In this document: piece after piece, positions 18,529 to 27,618 of the stretch | How the letters are laid out: every line of letters begins with the position of its first letter | Numbering within the stretch: the stretch's first letter is position 1 | Source: DASPKM01 sp963817075 | GTDB taxonomy: Bacteria; Bacteroidota; Bacteroidia; Chitinophagales; Chitinophagaceae | NCBI GenBank assembly: GCA_963817075.1 | Contig: CAWFMT010000001.1 | Span: forward strand, 124,001 to 188,000 | Length of the DNA stretch: 64,000 bases | Direction of reading: 5' to 3' | Position numbers and translations under genes: made by a program | Notes under the pieces: model-generated | Told to the model about the DNA's origin: nothing | The model's input: only the letters and a program-made list of their open reading frames with translations | Databases searched by the model: none

Positions 18529-18540
18529 TTTAATTCCCAC

Positions 18541-19851
18541 TTAAAGCCATATTAACGGATACCGAACCGGTAGATTTCGAATCACCTCTTCAACTGTTGG
18601 AGAATGATTCAATGCCGACCAGGTATTTAACCATTTTTCCTGATCAAGTGCTGTGGCACCAAAAACAAGAAATGGTTGGGCCACAGGCCAGTCGTTCCAA
18701 TACATCACATCTTGCTTGTGTGGCCAGCTTTTTTTATCAGCCACAAATGGATAGAGGTATTCAATGCCTTTCTTAATAGATTTTCTATCCGGAGTTTGAT
18801 ATGTCCACAGATTATCTTCCTTAGTGGAGAGCGACTGGCAAATGGTTGCCATCGCATCCAGATTGAATAGAGAGTATCCATAAGGCTTGGTTCTGCGCAA
18901 CTCCTGCGGGAAACTTCCATCCACCGCCATCTGGTTTGGAAGAAGAACATTCTTATATCGATCCCTGCAAAATTTCTGGAGTTCAGTATTACCAGTAAAG
19001 TTTGAAAATACTCCCACTTGCATTACCCAACAGGTACCGTGATTGTTTGTAGCATTCATTTCATCTTTTCCATACTTGTGCGTTGTCAACCAAAGGAGAT
19101 ACTGCACATACCATTTTCTTATATCATCCAATGCTTCTTTATTTGCAGCTTTCGAGTTTTGCATCGCTATCAATCCCTGGACTACCTCGATTAATTGTAT
19201 GGTATCGATGATTCCGATACCCCTTCCGGTAAACCTGCCTTTGATAGCCTGAGCGTATAGAAGATGCGGATTCATTTTAGTTTCCGCATCTACAAACCAT
19301 GCTTTGCAATGCTTCAAGGCATGTTGAACATATTTCTCGTCGCCGGTAAGTTTGTATGCAGAGGCAAGAGCACCCACAATCTGGCTTAACCTGATCATCG
19401 CGAGGCGATGGGCAACGAAATTTTCAGGATTTGTCATGCCATCACGCTGCACGTATGGGCTATCTGCACTTCTTGGATCAGGCCACCAATAATCTCCTTC
19501 GGAAAAAAAATCATGTTTGGTCCCTGCACTTCTTGACGAAAATTGAGAAGTAACGGTGATGGGTTGTTGTTGCAATGCCCATGACGCATCCCGGAGAATC
19601 TTAACCCGCAAAACATCTCTCACGGATGTAACCATTCCAGCGGGAGATTGGTTCATTTTAGTAACTGGTGCACAATTAATGTAAAATGCAAAAGTTAAAA
19701 TGTAAAATAAAAAAATAGTGTTTTTCGATATTGACTTCACAAACTTGAAAACTCCCAACTTCGAATTAATGCAAAATGTAAAAGTAAAAATGTAAAATAT
19801 GGAACCACTTGAATTCAAAGAGAGGGAATATTTATGTTTTAGATTCTTCAT
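18541..19851 (-). CDS. Alginate-lyase-domain polysaccharide lyase, PL38-like
   Basis: Alpha/alpha-toroid lyase (PF05426). The catalytic part begins about residue 75 with SVRDVLRVKILRDASWAL and has the typical EGDYWWPDPRSADSPYVQRD, the NATNNHGTCW block with the probable catalytic Asn/His, and the QELRRTKPYGYSLFN segment with a catalytic Tyr. This arrangement matches glucuronan-type lyases of PL38 better than PL5. The N-terminus is odd: about 70 residues carry two near-identical hydrophobic segments, FYIFTFTFCIN and FYILTFAFYIN, 30 residues apart, both encoded by AAAATGT heptamer arrays, so the exact start and signal peptide are uncertain. The ATG at 19851 itself lies in a heptamer. Its stop directly abuts the following GH29. 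Confidence 0.83.
   Translation of the reverse strand: MKNLKHKYSLSLNSSGSIFYIFTFTFCINSKLGVFKFVKSISKNTIFLFYILTFAFYINCAPVTKMNQSPAGMVTSVRDVLRVKILRDASWALQQQPITVTSQFSSRSAGTKHDFFSEGDYWWPDPRSADSPYVQRDGMTNPENFVAHRLAMIRLSQIVGALASAYKLTGDEKYVQHALKHCKAWFVDAETKMNPHLLYAQAIKGRFTGRGIGIIDTIQLIEVVQGLIAMQNSKAANKEALDDIRKWYVQYLLWLTTHKYGKDEMNATNNHGTCWVMQVGVFSNFTGNTELQKFCRDRYKNVLLPNQMAVDGSFPQELRRTKPYGYSLFNLDAMATICQSLSTKEDNLWTYQTPDRKSIKKGIEYLYPFVADKKSWPHKQDVMYWNDWPVAQPFLVFGATALDQEKWLNTWSALNHSPTVEEVIRNLPVRYPLIWL
19674..19719. repeat. AAAATGT heptamer array, in-frame copy 1
   Basis: AATTAATG followed by AAAATGC, AAAAGTT, AAAATGT, AAAATAA units. About 33 bp match copy 2 (starting 19764) with three differences. The offset is exactly 90 bp, so the frame is kept. 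Confidence 0.7.
19764..19800. repeat. AAAATGT heptamer array, in-frame copy 2
   Basis: AATTAATG followed by CAAAATG, TAAAAGT, AAAAATG, TAAAATA units, inside the N-terminal coding region of the PL38-like lyase. Confidence 0.7.
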
Positions 19852-19873
19852 TTTACATTTTTCATTTTAAATT
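19846..19873. repeat. AAAATGA heptamer array supplying the PL38 start codon
   Basis: Plus strand reads TTCTTCATTTTACATTTTTC then ATTTTAAATTA between the GH31 stop (19879) and the PL38 start. The minus-strand ATG at 19851 is part of an AAAATGA unit. Confidence 0.65.
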
Positions 19874-19878
19874 ATCCC

Positions 19879-22026
19879 TCACTTCGTCATAAACCTCCAT
19901 CGAACAGTTCCAACAGTATTTGGTTTAGCTTTTTCGGCATTTGAAATTGTCCCCTTCCATTTTCCATTCAAGTCTTTTTCAACCTTGATTTCGCGCCAGC
20001 TAAACTCACCACGTTCATAGTTGAAAGTTTCACCATCATCGTCATATAATAAATATCTTCCTGGTTTTTCACCATAGAATCGAATTTCCAGTTCTACCTT
20101 TTCGCCTTTCTTGGGAGTATGAAGTCGAGGGGGCATCATCGGTAAAATCCCGCCATCTTTTACAAATACAGGTATCTTGTCCAGCCCTGGCGTCACACTG
20201 ATAATTTGGCCATTTCCAGCAAAAGCCCCGGTATAGAAATCATACCAGTTTCCCTTAGGAAGGATCACTTTTCTTGTACTCTCTCCAGTGAATAGGGGCG
20301 CGACAAGCAAATACTCTCCTGCCATGTACTGATCTTTTATTTCCTTGATCAGAGCTTCTGCATATGGACTTTCTTCAAGATCGTTGACTTTAGTTTCTTT
20401 CACTTCAGCATTAAATCCTTGTTCCAGATTCATTGCGCGAAAAGGAGGCGTACCATCAAAATGATATTTTGCAAATTCAGAATACCAGTATGGAATCATT
20501 TGCATTCGTAGCAATGCCATATCCTTTACTTGTTGTGCAACTTCGGGATAAGACCAGGGCTTTGTTCCACTTGACCAGGCATTGATCATTGCCATTGGTG
20601 AAAAAACGACTGTTTGAAATCGCCTTAACCATTCTTCTCCTGTCTTTGAAGCTCGCGCTTCAGGAGTCCACAAGATTCCAGAAAAGCCGCTGTTGATGAG
20701 AGCTGTAATAAAATCCTGATGATTATAATAATCATTGTAGATAACGAAAGGGAAAGAATTGGCACCTGCATTTGATGCACGAACCAAACCAAATGTGCGT
20801 TGATTTTTTTGATGAAACATTTCTGCAGTGTACCTCATAGCCAGTACTCCATACGATTGACGCATTTGCTCTGCACTTATACCCGATGGAAATTTTGTAA
20901 CATCTGGCCATAAATAATGATCATAGCCATCCACCTCATCAATCTTGTATCCACTTACGCCGATATTGACCTGGTCCTTGCTCAACTGATCAAAAAATAT
21001 TCTTCTTGCCTCTGGAATATTGAAGTCAGGCACCTCTCCCACCCACACTGTATGAGAGGCAGTATATGGAGCTATTTCTTTATAGAAAGGCGCTCCTTTT
21101 GAAATATAAGGATTGATCCAGAGGTTAAGTCTGATACCCTGGTCCAGCATTTCTTTCACAAACAATTGTGGTTGGGGATATCTGTTCCTATCCCATTCGA
21201 AAGTGCCAGGATATGCTTTGCTTTGCCAGCCAGGTTCCAGCCCTATGTAATCCAGTGGATACCCTTTCTCACGAAATGAATTTGCTTCATTCTTTACTTC
21301 GTCGGCTGTGAATAAGGACCGTACCCTCTGAGTAAAACCAAGACCCCATCTTGGAGGGAGTACACCACCACCGTTGAAAAGATTATATCTGCGAACAGCA
21401 TCAAGTGTAGTGGGTCCTTCAAATACATATACTTCTACACCACCTGCAGGAACCAGAATTTCAACAGCGTCAGAATATGGACGTGAGCTCCAGCTCTTGT
21501 CAGTGTTTCGATCTTTTGCGAGAGGGGGATCAGATGCGTCCTTTCTTACTCCGGTTCCAGCGTAGACTGTCAAATACCTCGCAGAATTTATTAATACTCC
21601 GTAGCCATTGGAAGAAACATAAAAAGGTACAGGAGCATGAGTGCGACCGTTATCACGTCCGCCATAATGATCCATGTGCAGTTGAAGGACCTTTCCGCGT
21701 TGATGTACAGTTTGAAAATTCAGGCCAAAGCCAAACAATTGCTCATTTTTTTGAAGTGGAAAGCGCAGGTAGGTCTTTCCATCGGATACACTACCATCAA
21801 TACTCGGTTGCTGAAGCGGAAATCCTGATTTCGAAATTTTAGCTAATGAAGTGAGATTAGGAATAGACCCCGCGGCTTTCAGCAGATCATAAGATTCCGG
21901 AGTTCCTACTATCGCCTTCCAAACTCCAGGGGCGACCTCAGTCCATTCGGGGGGTTGGGCATGGGAATACGAAATCGAAAAAAATAATGAGAGGAAAACA
22001 AGCATTCTCAGTTTATGTTTTTTCAT
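19879..22026 (-). CDS. GH31 family alpha-glycosidase
   Basis: Secreted retaining glycosidase of 715 residues. I chose the ATG at 22026 because it begins a signal peptide (MKKHKLRMLVFLSLFFS); the longer frame from 22125 would run through a TTAACCGC repeat. An N-terminal beta domain is followed by the TIM barrel with LGFTQRVRSLFTADEVKNEA, the probable nucleophile Asp in GYKIDEVDG (about residue 363), and YNDYYNHQDFITALINSGFSG where the acid/base Asp is expected. GH31 includes alpha-glucosidases, alpha-xylosidases and alpha-galactosidases; ILWTPEARASKTGEEW does not settle which. With GH95 and GH2 next to it, an alpha-xylosidase on fucosylated xyloglucan side chains is one reading. Confidence 0.92.
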   Translation of the reverse strand: MKKHKLRMLVFLSLFFSISYSHAQPPEWTEVAPGVWKAIVGTPESYDLLKAAGSIPNLTSLAKISKSGFPLQQPSIDGSVSDGKTYLRFPLQKNEQLFGFGLNFQTVHQRGKVLQLHMDHYGGRDNGRTHAPVPFYVSSNGYGVLINSARYLTVYAGTGVRKDASDPPLAKDRNTDKSWSSRPYSDAVEILVPAGGVEVYVFEGPTTLDAVRRYNLFNGGGVLPPRWGLGFTQRVRSLFTADEVKNEANSFREKGYPLDYIGLEPGWQSKAYPGTFEWDRNRYPQPQLFVKEMLDQGIRLNLWINPYISKGAPFYKEIAPYTASHTVWVGEVPDFNIPEARRIFFDQLSKDQVNIGVSGYKIDEVDGYDHYLWPDVTKFPSGISAEQMRQSYGVLAMRYTAEMFHQKNQRTFGLVRASNAGANSFPFVIYNDYYNHQDFITALINSGFSGILWTPEARASKTGEEWLRRFQTVVFSPMAMINAWSSGTKPWSYPEVAQQVKDMALLRMQMIPYWYSEFAKYHFDGTPPFRAMNLEQGFNAEVKETKVNDLEESPYAEALIKEIKDQYMAGEYLLVAPLFTGESTRKVILPKGNWYDFYTGAFAGNGQIISVTPGLDKIPVFVKDGGILPMMPPRLHTPKKGEKVELEIRFYGEKPGRYLLYDDDGETFNYERGEFSWREIKVEKDLNGKWKGTISNAEKAKPNTVGTVRWRFMTK

Positions 22027-22036
22027 GTGGCAAGAA

Positions 22037-22116
22037 TTAACCGCAAAGACGCCAGGGCGCGAAGTTGCGCTAAGAAACTTTGCGGAACCTTGCGTCCTTG
22101 TGTCCTGGGGGTAAAG
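22037..22116. repeat. TTAACCGC palindrome family, full hairpin copy
   Basis: AATTAACCGCAAAGACGCC on the left and CCTTGCGTCCTTGTGTCC on the right fold into an imperfect hairpin of about 80 nt. It fills the 95-bp gap between the GH95 stop and the GH31 start. Confidence 0.75.
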
Positions 22117-22121
22117 TCTTT

Positions 22122-24707
22122 TCATAGTGGAATTACTGTATAGGTTTTACCTTTTTGTGTCATGAAGTCAATAACAATTCCCTTCTCATTATTTATCTCA
22201 ACCAATTTGGCTTGCTCAACTTTCTTATAGGGCGGGTGACCATAAACTGTATTTAGCGGGTTTGGATTTTCTCCTGATGCCGAAGTTGATCGTACCTCTA
22301 CAATTTTCACTGGCTGATTGGTTCTGATTCTGCAATTGCCACCGAGTACTGAATGGATCTTCGCCTTTTTTAGTTTTCCATCACTCCATTGGATATCAAT
22401 TGTAAAATTTCCTCTCGCCTTGATCCCATTAATATTTCCATTCTTCCATATTGATGGGAGTGCAGGCAATAATGCGATCTCACCATTATGACTTTGAAGC
22501 AACATTTCAGTAATGCCTGCAGTCCCTCCAAAGTTTCCATCAATCTGAAATGGCGGATGTGCATCAAAAAGATTTGGATAGGTTCCACCACCACCCATGG
22601 TCTCTCTTACCTCAGTTGGATTTATGTATGTAAATGCGGCCTCAAGTATTTTATATGCATGCTCGCCATCTAAGAGCCTTGCCCACCAATTGATCTTCCA
22701 GCCCATCGACCAACCAGTACTCACATCACCCCTGTGAATAAGTGATTGCTTCGCAGCAGCTGCTAATTCAGGCGTAGATTGATTTGTGATCTGGCTTCCC
22801 GGATATAGGCCAAACAAATGTGACAGATGTCTATGCTTATCGTTTGGATCATCCCAGTCCTTGAACCATTCCTGTAATTGTCCGAATTGTCCAATGTGGT
22901 ATGGATATAATTTATTTTTTGCCTTCGTCAATTTCTCGCGGAATTCAGAATCAATTTTTAATATCTCCGATGATTTTATAACTGCTGTAAATAATTCCCG
23001 AATGATTGACATATCCATCGTACTGGCCATACTAACCTGGAATTCCTTTCCATTTATTTTCATTGTATTCTCAGGTGAGGTAGAAGGATTTGTAACGAGA
23101 AATCCTGAGGCGGGATCCTCAACCAACCAATGTAGAAGAAATACAGCAGATCCTTTCATCAGAGGATATGCATCCTCTCTCAGGAATTTCTGATCACCGG
23201 TAAATAAATAATGCTCCCACAAATGGGTGCTGAACCATCCTCCTGCCATTGGCCAGCAAGACCAGCGTGTCTGAGATCTGGGATCCCATTCCCAGCCACC
23301 AGGTGGCGAGGTCTTGGCCCATAGATCAGAATTATGATGAGCAGTCCATCCTTCTTTGATGTTGTAATTTGTTTTTGCAGTCACAGCTCCATTCACTGAT
23401 AATTCTTTTATAAAACTAAATAAAGGCTGATGGCACTCAGAGAGATTGGTGTTTTCTGCCAACCAGTAATTCATTTCTGTATTGATATTGGTAGTATAAT
23501 TGCTTCCCCAGGGTGGTTGAACATGATCGTTCCAAATTCCCTGCAGATTGGTAGGACGTGATCCCGGTCTTGACCCCGCGATCATCAGATATCTCCCGAA
23601 TTGATAATAGAGTACAACCAATTGATCATCCCGTTGTTTATTAAAATTTCTTAGTCGTTGATCAGTTGTTTGTTTTAGTATGGCAGCATCAGAACCAAGA
23701 CTAAATTGAACTCTATTAAATAAAGAAGAATAATCTGCGATGTGAGCATCCCTTAGTTGTGCGTAAGTCCGACCGAAGGCATTGTGTAAATTAGTAGACG
23801 CCTCAATGGCTGGATTCTTTCCATCAAGACCGGGGGATTTTAGAAATCCGTTAAAGCTGGTAGCTTCAGACAAATAAATCGTTATAGAATTTGCCCCTGA
23901 AACTGTTAGCTGATCACCATTGCTCTTCACACTTCCGCCTTCAGTTTTAATCTGCAAATGAATTTCGAAATTCATTCCTTCTCCTGATGGGTTTTCATCA
24001 TACTCAACCTGCTTTGGCTCGGAATCACGATTGGCAACAAACTTTGGAGCCTTTCCTTTCAGAACCATGTAATCAAACCTTCTTGTGATTGTCTCGTACC
24101 TAAGCTTGCTTGTAAGCATTGTACTCAAGTTGACTGCTCCTTTCTTATCAGATGAAATTCTGATTATCATGACTCTGTTCGGATGACTGATAAACATTTC
24201 ACGTCGATAAGTTATGCCTTGAATTTTATACCTGACGGTTGCGATAGCTGTATTGAGATCCAAATCCCGGTAGTACTCAACCGGAATTGTATCAGTAAGA
24301 TTTTGCTTAATCAAAAGATCTCCTAATGGAAGATATCGCGCCGAATATGGGCCTTGCATTTTTTTCCATAGCCTTGAAGCACTATCATAGTTACCTGAGA
24401 AAATTTGTTCACGAACCTGCGGCAAAATTGAAGGAGCATTTGGATTATTACCCGGATCTGGATATCCTGACCAAAGCGTATTGTCATTTAACTGAATTCT
24501 TTCCGTGCCCACTCTTCCAAATACCATCGCGCCGGTTTTTGAATTGCCGAGGGGCAAGGCTTCTTCCCAAACTGTTGCAGGCTTGGCATACCATAATTTG
24601 AGATTGGGATCATTCAATTGTGGCTGTGAAAAGGCAGCGTATTTTGAGATACAGAGAAGAAAGAAACTAATAAATCTTATTAACATCAGAAGAAATTTAT
24701 TTGCCAT
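22122..24707 (-). CDS. GH95 family alpha-1,2-L-fucosidase (or alpha-L-galactosidase)
   Basis: Secreted inverting glycosidase of 861 residues, the normal GH95 length. The signal peptide ends near KYAAFSQ. The family signature WEEALPLGNSKTGAMVFG follows. Active-site landmarks are the Asn pair in NINTEMNYW (about residues 403-410), the Glu in TSPENTM (about residue 546) and the Asp in QIDGNFGGTAG (about residue 723), matching the Asn-Asn-Glu-Asp set known for the family. It would remove terminal alpha-1,2-fucose. The ATG at 24707 is immediately preceded by a 20-bp tandem array that fills the gap to GH2, so the translation initiation region is itself repeat DNA. Confidence 0.95.
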   Translation of the reverse strand: MANKFLLMLIRFISFFLLCISKYAAFSQPQLNDPNLKLWYAKPATVWEEALPLGNSKTGAMVFGRVGTERIQLNDNTLWSGYPDPGNNPNAPSILPQVREQIFSGNYDSASRLWKKMQGPYSARYLPLGDLLIKQNLTDTIPVEYYRDLDLNTAIATVRYKIQGITYRREMFISHPNRVMIIRISSDKKGAVNLSTMLTSKLRYETITRRFDYMVLKGKAPKFVANRDSEPKQVEYDENPSGEGMNFEIHLQIKTEGGSVKSNGDQLTVSGANSITIYLSEATSFNGFLKSPGLDGKNPAIEASTNLHNAFGRTYAQLRDAHIADYSSLFNRVQFSLGSDAAILKQTTDQRLRNFNKQRDDQLVVLYYQFGRYLMIAGSRPGSRPTNLQGIWNDHVQPPWGSNYTTNINTEMNYWLAENTNLSECHQPLFSFIKELSVNGAVTAKTNYNIKEGWTAHHNSDLWAKTSPPGGWEWDPRSQTRWSCWPMAGGWFSTHLWEHYLFTGDQKFLREDAYPLMKGSAVFLLHWLVEDPASGFLVTNPSTSPENTMKINGKEFQVSMASTMDMSIIRELFTAVIKSSEILKIDSEFREKLTKAKNKLYPYHIGQFGQLQEWFKDWDDPNDKHRHLSHLFGLYPGSQITNQSTPELAAAAKQSLIHRGDVSTGWSMGWKINWWARLLDGEHAYKILEAAFTYINPTEVRETMGGGGTYPNLFDAHPPFQIDGNFGGTAGITEMLLQSHNGEIALLPALPSIWKNGNINGIKARGNFTIDIQWSDGKLKKAKIHSVLGGNCRIRTNQPVKIVEVRSTSASGENPNPLNTVYGHPPYKKVEQAKLVEINNEKGIVIDFMTQKGKTYTVIPL

Positions 24708-24870
24708 GACCCTGTCAGGATCTTTCCTGACTATCGACCCTGTCAGGATCTTCTTGGACCCTGTCAGGTCTTCTTGGACCCTGTCAGGTCTTCTTGGACC
24801 CTGTCAGGTCTTCTTGGACCCTGTCAGGTCTTCTTGGACCCTGTCAGGGTCTGCGACCGCTGACAGGGTC
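24708..24870. repeat. 20-bp tandem array based on GACCCTGTCAGG
   Basis: GACCCTGTCAGG occurs at 24708, 24736, 24757, 24777, 24797, 24817 and 24837, with exact 20-bp spacing from 24757 on (unit GACCCTGTCAGGTCTTCTTG). An inverted copy, GCTGACAGGGTC, closes the array at 24859-24870. The core is a near-perfect palindrome around CCTGACAGG. It fills the whole GH2-GH95 gap and provides the last codons and TGA stop of GH2. A lone copy of the core is at 57337-57350. Confidence 0.95.
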
Positions 24871-27324
24871 AATATCCAAAAATTCAGTTTGCAATCCTTC
24901 GGAACTAACATTCACCACATTTCTCTTTCCATTAGTTTTAAAACTAATGATCGCACGTCCGTTGTATGCTTGGACCAGCCTGGATCCACTTGAAGTTCCC
25001 AGGTTGTCAATCAATTCACCTTCACCCGCAATTCCAAAACGAATCCAATTGGAAGCATTAAGACATTGAACATTTTTTTCATCCAGCAATTTTACCTGGA
25101 CCGTAGTTACGCCATTTTCATCCCTGAGTTTTTCCAATAATAATTTATTAGGCTTTCCCCATTTTTCAACCTGGTATTGAAAGTTGATCTCGTCTTCTAA
25201 TTGCAGCTTTCCTTTTTTGGCAATAACCTTAACCTGGTTATTTCCTTTGTTTAAAGGAACACTCCACCTAAGTCCCGCCGCAGGATAATCCTGACTGTTT
25301 CTGTTCTTGACACCATAACTTTTTCCATTTACAAATAACTCTGCCTCTTCACAATTGGAAAAAACCTTAATCATTTTTAGCTCTCCTTCCTCCCCCCATC
25401 TTATTGGCCATGAATGCCCGTAAATATGCACCATCGGCTTGGTAGCCCAATAGGATTGGAAAACATAATAAGCTTCCTTCCTGGTAAGATCTCGTTCAAC
25501 CACTCCCTTCTGATTCATATATGGGACAGGATTATCTGGTCTTACAGGAGTGGAAAAATCTTTGAATGGCCATTGTGCAGTTCCAGTCAGCCATTCCATA
25601 GTTTCCTGTTCCTTAAGATGCCAATCAACCAGGTTACAGATATAGTTTTCATTCCAATCACTGTCCTTAGCCATTCTTGCTGCACCACCATATAGTGATG
25701 CATCACCTGCCCTCTCATCGCCACCATCGCCAGTTGGAATTTTCTGTAATAAATTATCAGGATTCTCCGAGTGCCGACCAGCATGGCTATCACCTCCCCA
25801 CTCTACATGCAGAAAATGGTCAACCTTATTGAATTCTTCTTCTGATATTTTTTTGTATTCAGTGTAAATGCCTCGATACCAACCCGCCCAAATAGAGGGA
25901 GAATACACGTCAACGATGTCCTTACAAAAGTCGCATCTGCGAATGGCTGTTTTTCTGGATGAATCGAGTTTGTGTGAAAGATCATTAAGTTCTTTCATGA
26001 ACTCCCGGATCTTTTCTCTATCGAATTCAGGAAAATCTCCAGGCCAGTCATTTTCATTTCCCAGTCCCCAGATAATCACCGAAGGATGGTTGAAATGCTG
26101 CTCTATCATATTCGTGAGCATGCTTCTTGCAAGCTCCTTGTATTTATTTCCTCCTAATCCTCCTCGGCACCATGGGATTTCCTCCCATACCACGATGCCC
26201 AGGCTATCACAGAGATCAAGGATAATTCTCGATTGCTGATAATGGCCAAGGCGAATAAAATTCACTCCCATCTCTTTCATGCTGATCATTTCCTCACGCA
26301 TTTGATTTTCAGTCATTGCTGCTGCAACACCTGCATGATCTTCATGACGATGAGTACCTCTCAACAACACGCGTTTTCCATTTAGAAGAAATGGTCCCTT
26401 TTTTTCGAATTCAAAATTTCTAAATCCGATCTTTTCAACCTGTTTAAAATTGCCGTCGTTGGTTTCAATTTCGGTCTCCACTGTGTAAAGCGCTGGACGT
26501 TCTGTACTCCACATCAACGGGTTTCTAACGGAGAATTCTGCTATTGGAAAATCCTGCATGGAAGTGCTTATGATTTTCTCTGTCTGTTGTAAGAGTTTAC
26601 CTGAAGGATCGATCAATCTTATGGAAATAATAACCTGTTTTTGATTTGCAGGGTTGTAGAGTCTTGCCTTCACATTTAACCTGGCCTGCCTACCGTTCTT
26701 ATCAACTGAGGAATTCACAAATACTTTTTCCAATGAAACAGTTGGGGCATATATAAGATTTACATAGCGATAAAGTCCTCCATAGAGATTAAAATCTGAA
26801 AGGTTGGAGGGAATTAATTCAAGGTCGCGGGAATTATCAGTTCTGATAGAAATCGGTATGCTCCCTTTAAACAGTTTTTGAAATGTTTCAGACTTCTTAA
26901 ATTCTTCAACAGCTTCTGTAATATCTACGGTGAACTCATCATAGCCACCAGAATGAGAACCAACCTTTGTAGTGTACACAAATACCTCTGTCTTTTGACC
27001 GGCTCCTTCAAAATGAAGCAAGGTCCTTCCATTTTTATATGGATTTTCAATTTTCAGCCTGGTACGGTACCATGAGGGTCCCTGATAATAGTTTATATCA
27101 GGATCTACAGCATCTGTTGCATTTACACAATGCGGCAAGGAAACTGCTTGCCAGATTGGAACACTTTCAGGATTACCTTTTGTGACCGGACGTACTGCTT
27201 CCCAAATGCCACCGAGATCTTGCTTCAAAAACTCCCAATTGTTTATCAAACGACTCTTCTGCTGTGCAATAGCGGAATCAAAAAAACACCAGGAAAAAAT
27301 CAATGCCAGGGCTAGTTGCTTCAT
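24844..27324 (-). CDS. GH2 family glycosidase (beta-galactosidase/beta-glucuronidase type)
   Basis: Secreted retaining glycosidase of 826 residues. The ATG at 27324 gives the signal peptide MKQLALALIFSWCFFDSAIA; 27351 only adds a polar leader. Sugar-binding and immunoglobulin-like domains precede the barrel, which has RGTHRHEDHAG, the acid/base Glu in IIWGLGNENDWPG (about residue 424) and the nucleophile Glu in HVEWGG (about residue 508). Ig-like domains follow with VKVIAKKGKLQLEDEI. The last residues, DPVSGRRP and the TGA stop, come from the adjacent tandem repeat, so the natural C-terminus has been altered or extended by it. Beta-galactosidase, beta-glucuronidase and others are possible. 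Confidence 0.92.
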   Translation of the reverse strand: MKQLALALIFSWCFFDSAIAQQKSRLINNWEFLKQDLGGIWEAVRPVTKGNPESVPIWQAVSLPHCVNATDAVDPDINYYQGPSWYRTRLKIENPYKNGRTLLHFEGAGQKTEVFVYTTKVGSHSGGYDEFTVDITEAVEEFKKSETFQKLFKGSIPISIRTDNSRDLELIPSNLSDFNLYGGLYRYVNLIYAPTVSLEKVFVNSSVDKNGRQARLNVKARLYNPANQKQVIISIRLIDPSGKLLQQTEKIISTSMQDFPIAEFSVRNPLMWSTERPALYTVETEIETNDGNFKQVEKIGFRNFEFEKKGPFLLNGKRVLLRGTHRHEDHAGVAAAMTENQMREEMISMKEMGVNFIRLGHYQQSRIILDLCDSLGIVVWEEIPWCRGGLGGNKYKELARSMLTNMIEQHFNHPSVIIWGLGNENDWPGDFPEFDREKIREFMKELNDLSHKLDSSRKTAIRRCDFCKDIVDVYSPSIWAGWYRGIYTEYKKISEEEFNKVDHFLHVEWGGDSHAGRHSENPDNLLQKIPTGDGGDERAGDASLYGGAARMAKDSDWNENYICNLVDWHLKEQETMEWLTGTAQWPFKDFSTPVRPDNPVPYMNQKGVVERDLTRKEAYYVFQSYWATKPMVHIYGHSWPIRWGEEGELKMIKVFSNCEEAELFVNGKSYGVKNRNSQDYPAAGLRWSVPLNKGNNQVKVIAKKGKLQLEDEINFQYQVEKWGKPNKLLLEKLRDENGVTTVQVKLLDEKNVQCLNASNWIRFGIAGEGELIDNLGTSSGSRLVQAYNGRAIISFKTNGKRNVVNVSSEGLQTEFLDIDPVSGRRP

Positions 27325-27348
27325 CTTACAATTTCTTACTTTCTGAGA

Positions 27349-27384
27349 CAATGAAAAATGGAAAATCTAAAATGTAAAATAAAG
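27349..27384. repeat. AAAATGT heptamer array upstream of GH2
   Basis: Units TGAAAAA, TGGAAAA, TCTAAAA, TGTAAAA between the GH2 start and the next palindrome copy. Confidence 0.6.
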
Positions 27385-27411
27385 AGATTCACTCTTTCAA
27401 AGGTTTTATTG

Positions 27412-27493
27412 TTAAACCGCAAAGTCACCAGGACGCAAAGGTTCGCTAGAAATCTTTGCGAAAACTTTCCACCCCAGCGTCTTGGCGGTTAAA
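27412..27493. repeat. TTAACCGC palindrome family, full hairpin copy
   Basis: GTTAAACCGCAAAGTCACC on the left and CCAGCGTCTTGGCGGTTAA on the right, with an inner GGTTCGC ... GCGAAAACTT pairing, form an imperfect hairpin of about 80 nt in the GH2 upstream region. Confidence 0.8.
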
Positions 27494-27575
27494 AATTTGA
27501 TCCATCAACTAAAAAACCCCAACCAGGAGTGAATTACCGAAACCCGGTCAGGGCCAATTAACAAACTAACTGAGG

Positions 27576-27609
27576 AAAAATCCCCTGCAACGTTTGGTCG
27601 CAGGGGGAT
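27576..27609 (-). terminator. Rho-independent terminator after the fasciclin gene
   Basis: On the minus strand ATCCCCCTGC pairs with GCAGGGGAT around GACCAAACGTT, then five T. It lies 10 bp after the fasciclin-domain stop and separates SusC2-SusD2-FAS1 from the glycosidase genes that follow. Confidence 0.85.
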
Positions 27610-27618
27610 GCTAAATAA

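Noticed and set aside
24505..24993. Plus-strand ORF with repeated DPVRSSWTLSG peptide
   Set aside because: It is the translation of the 20-bp tandem array and overlaps GH95 and GH2 on the other strand; no start signal or family match.
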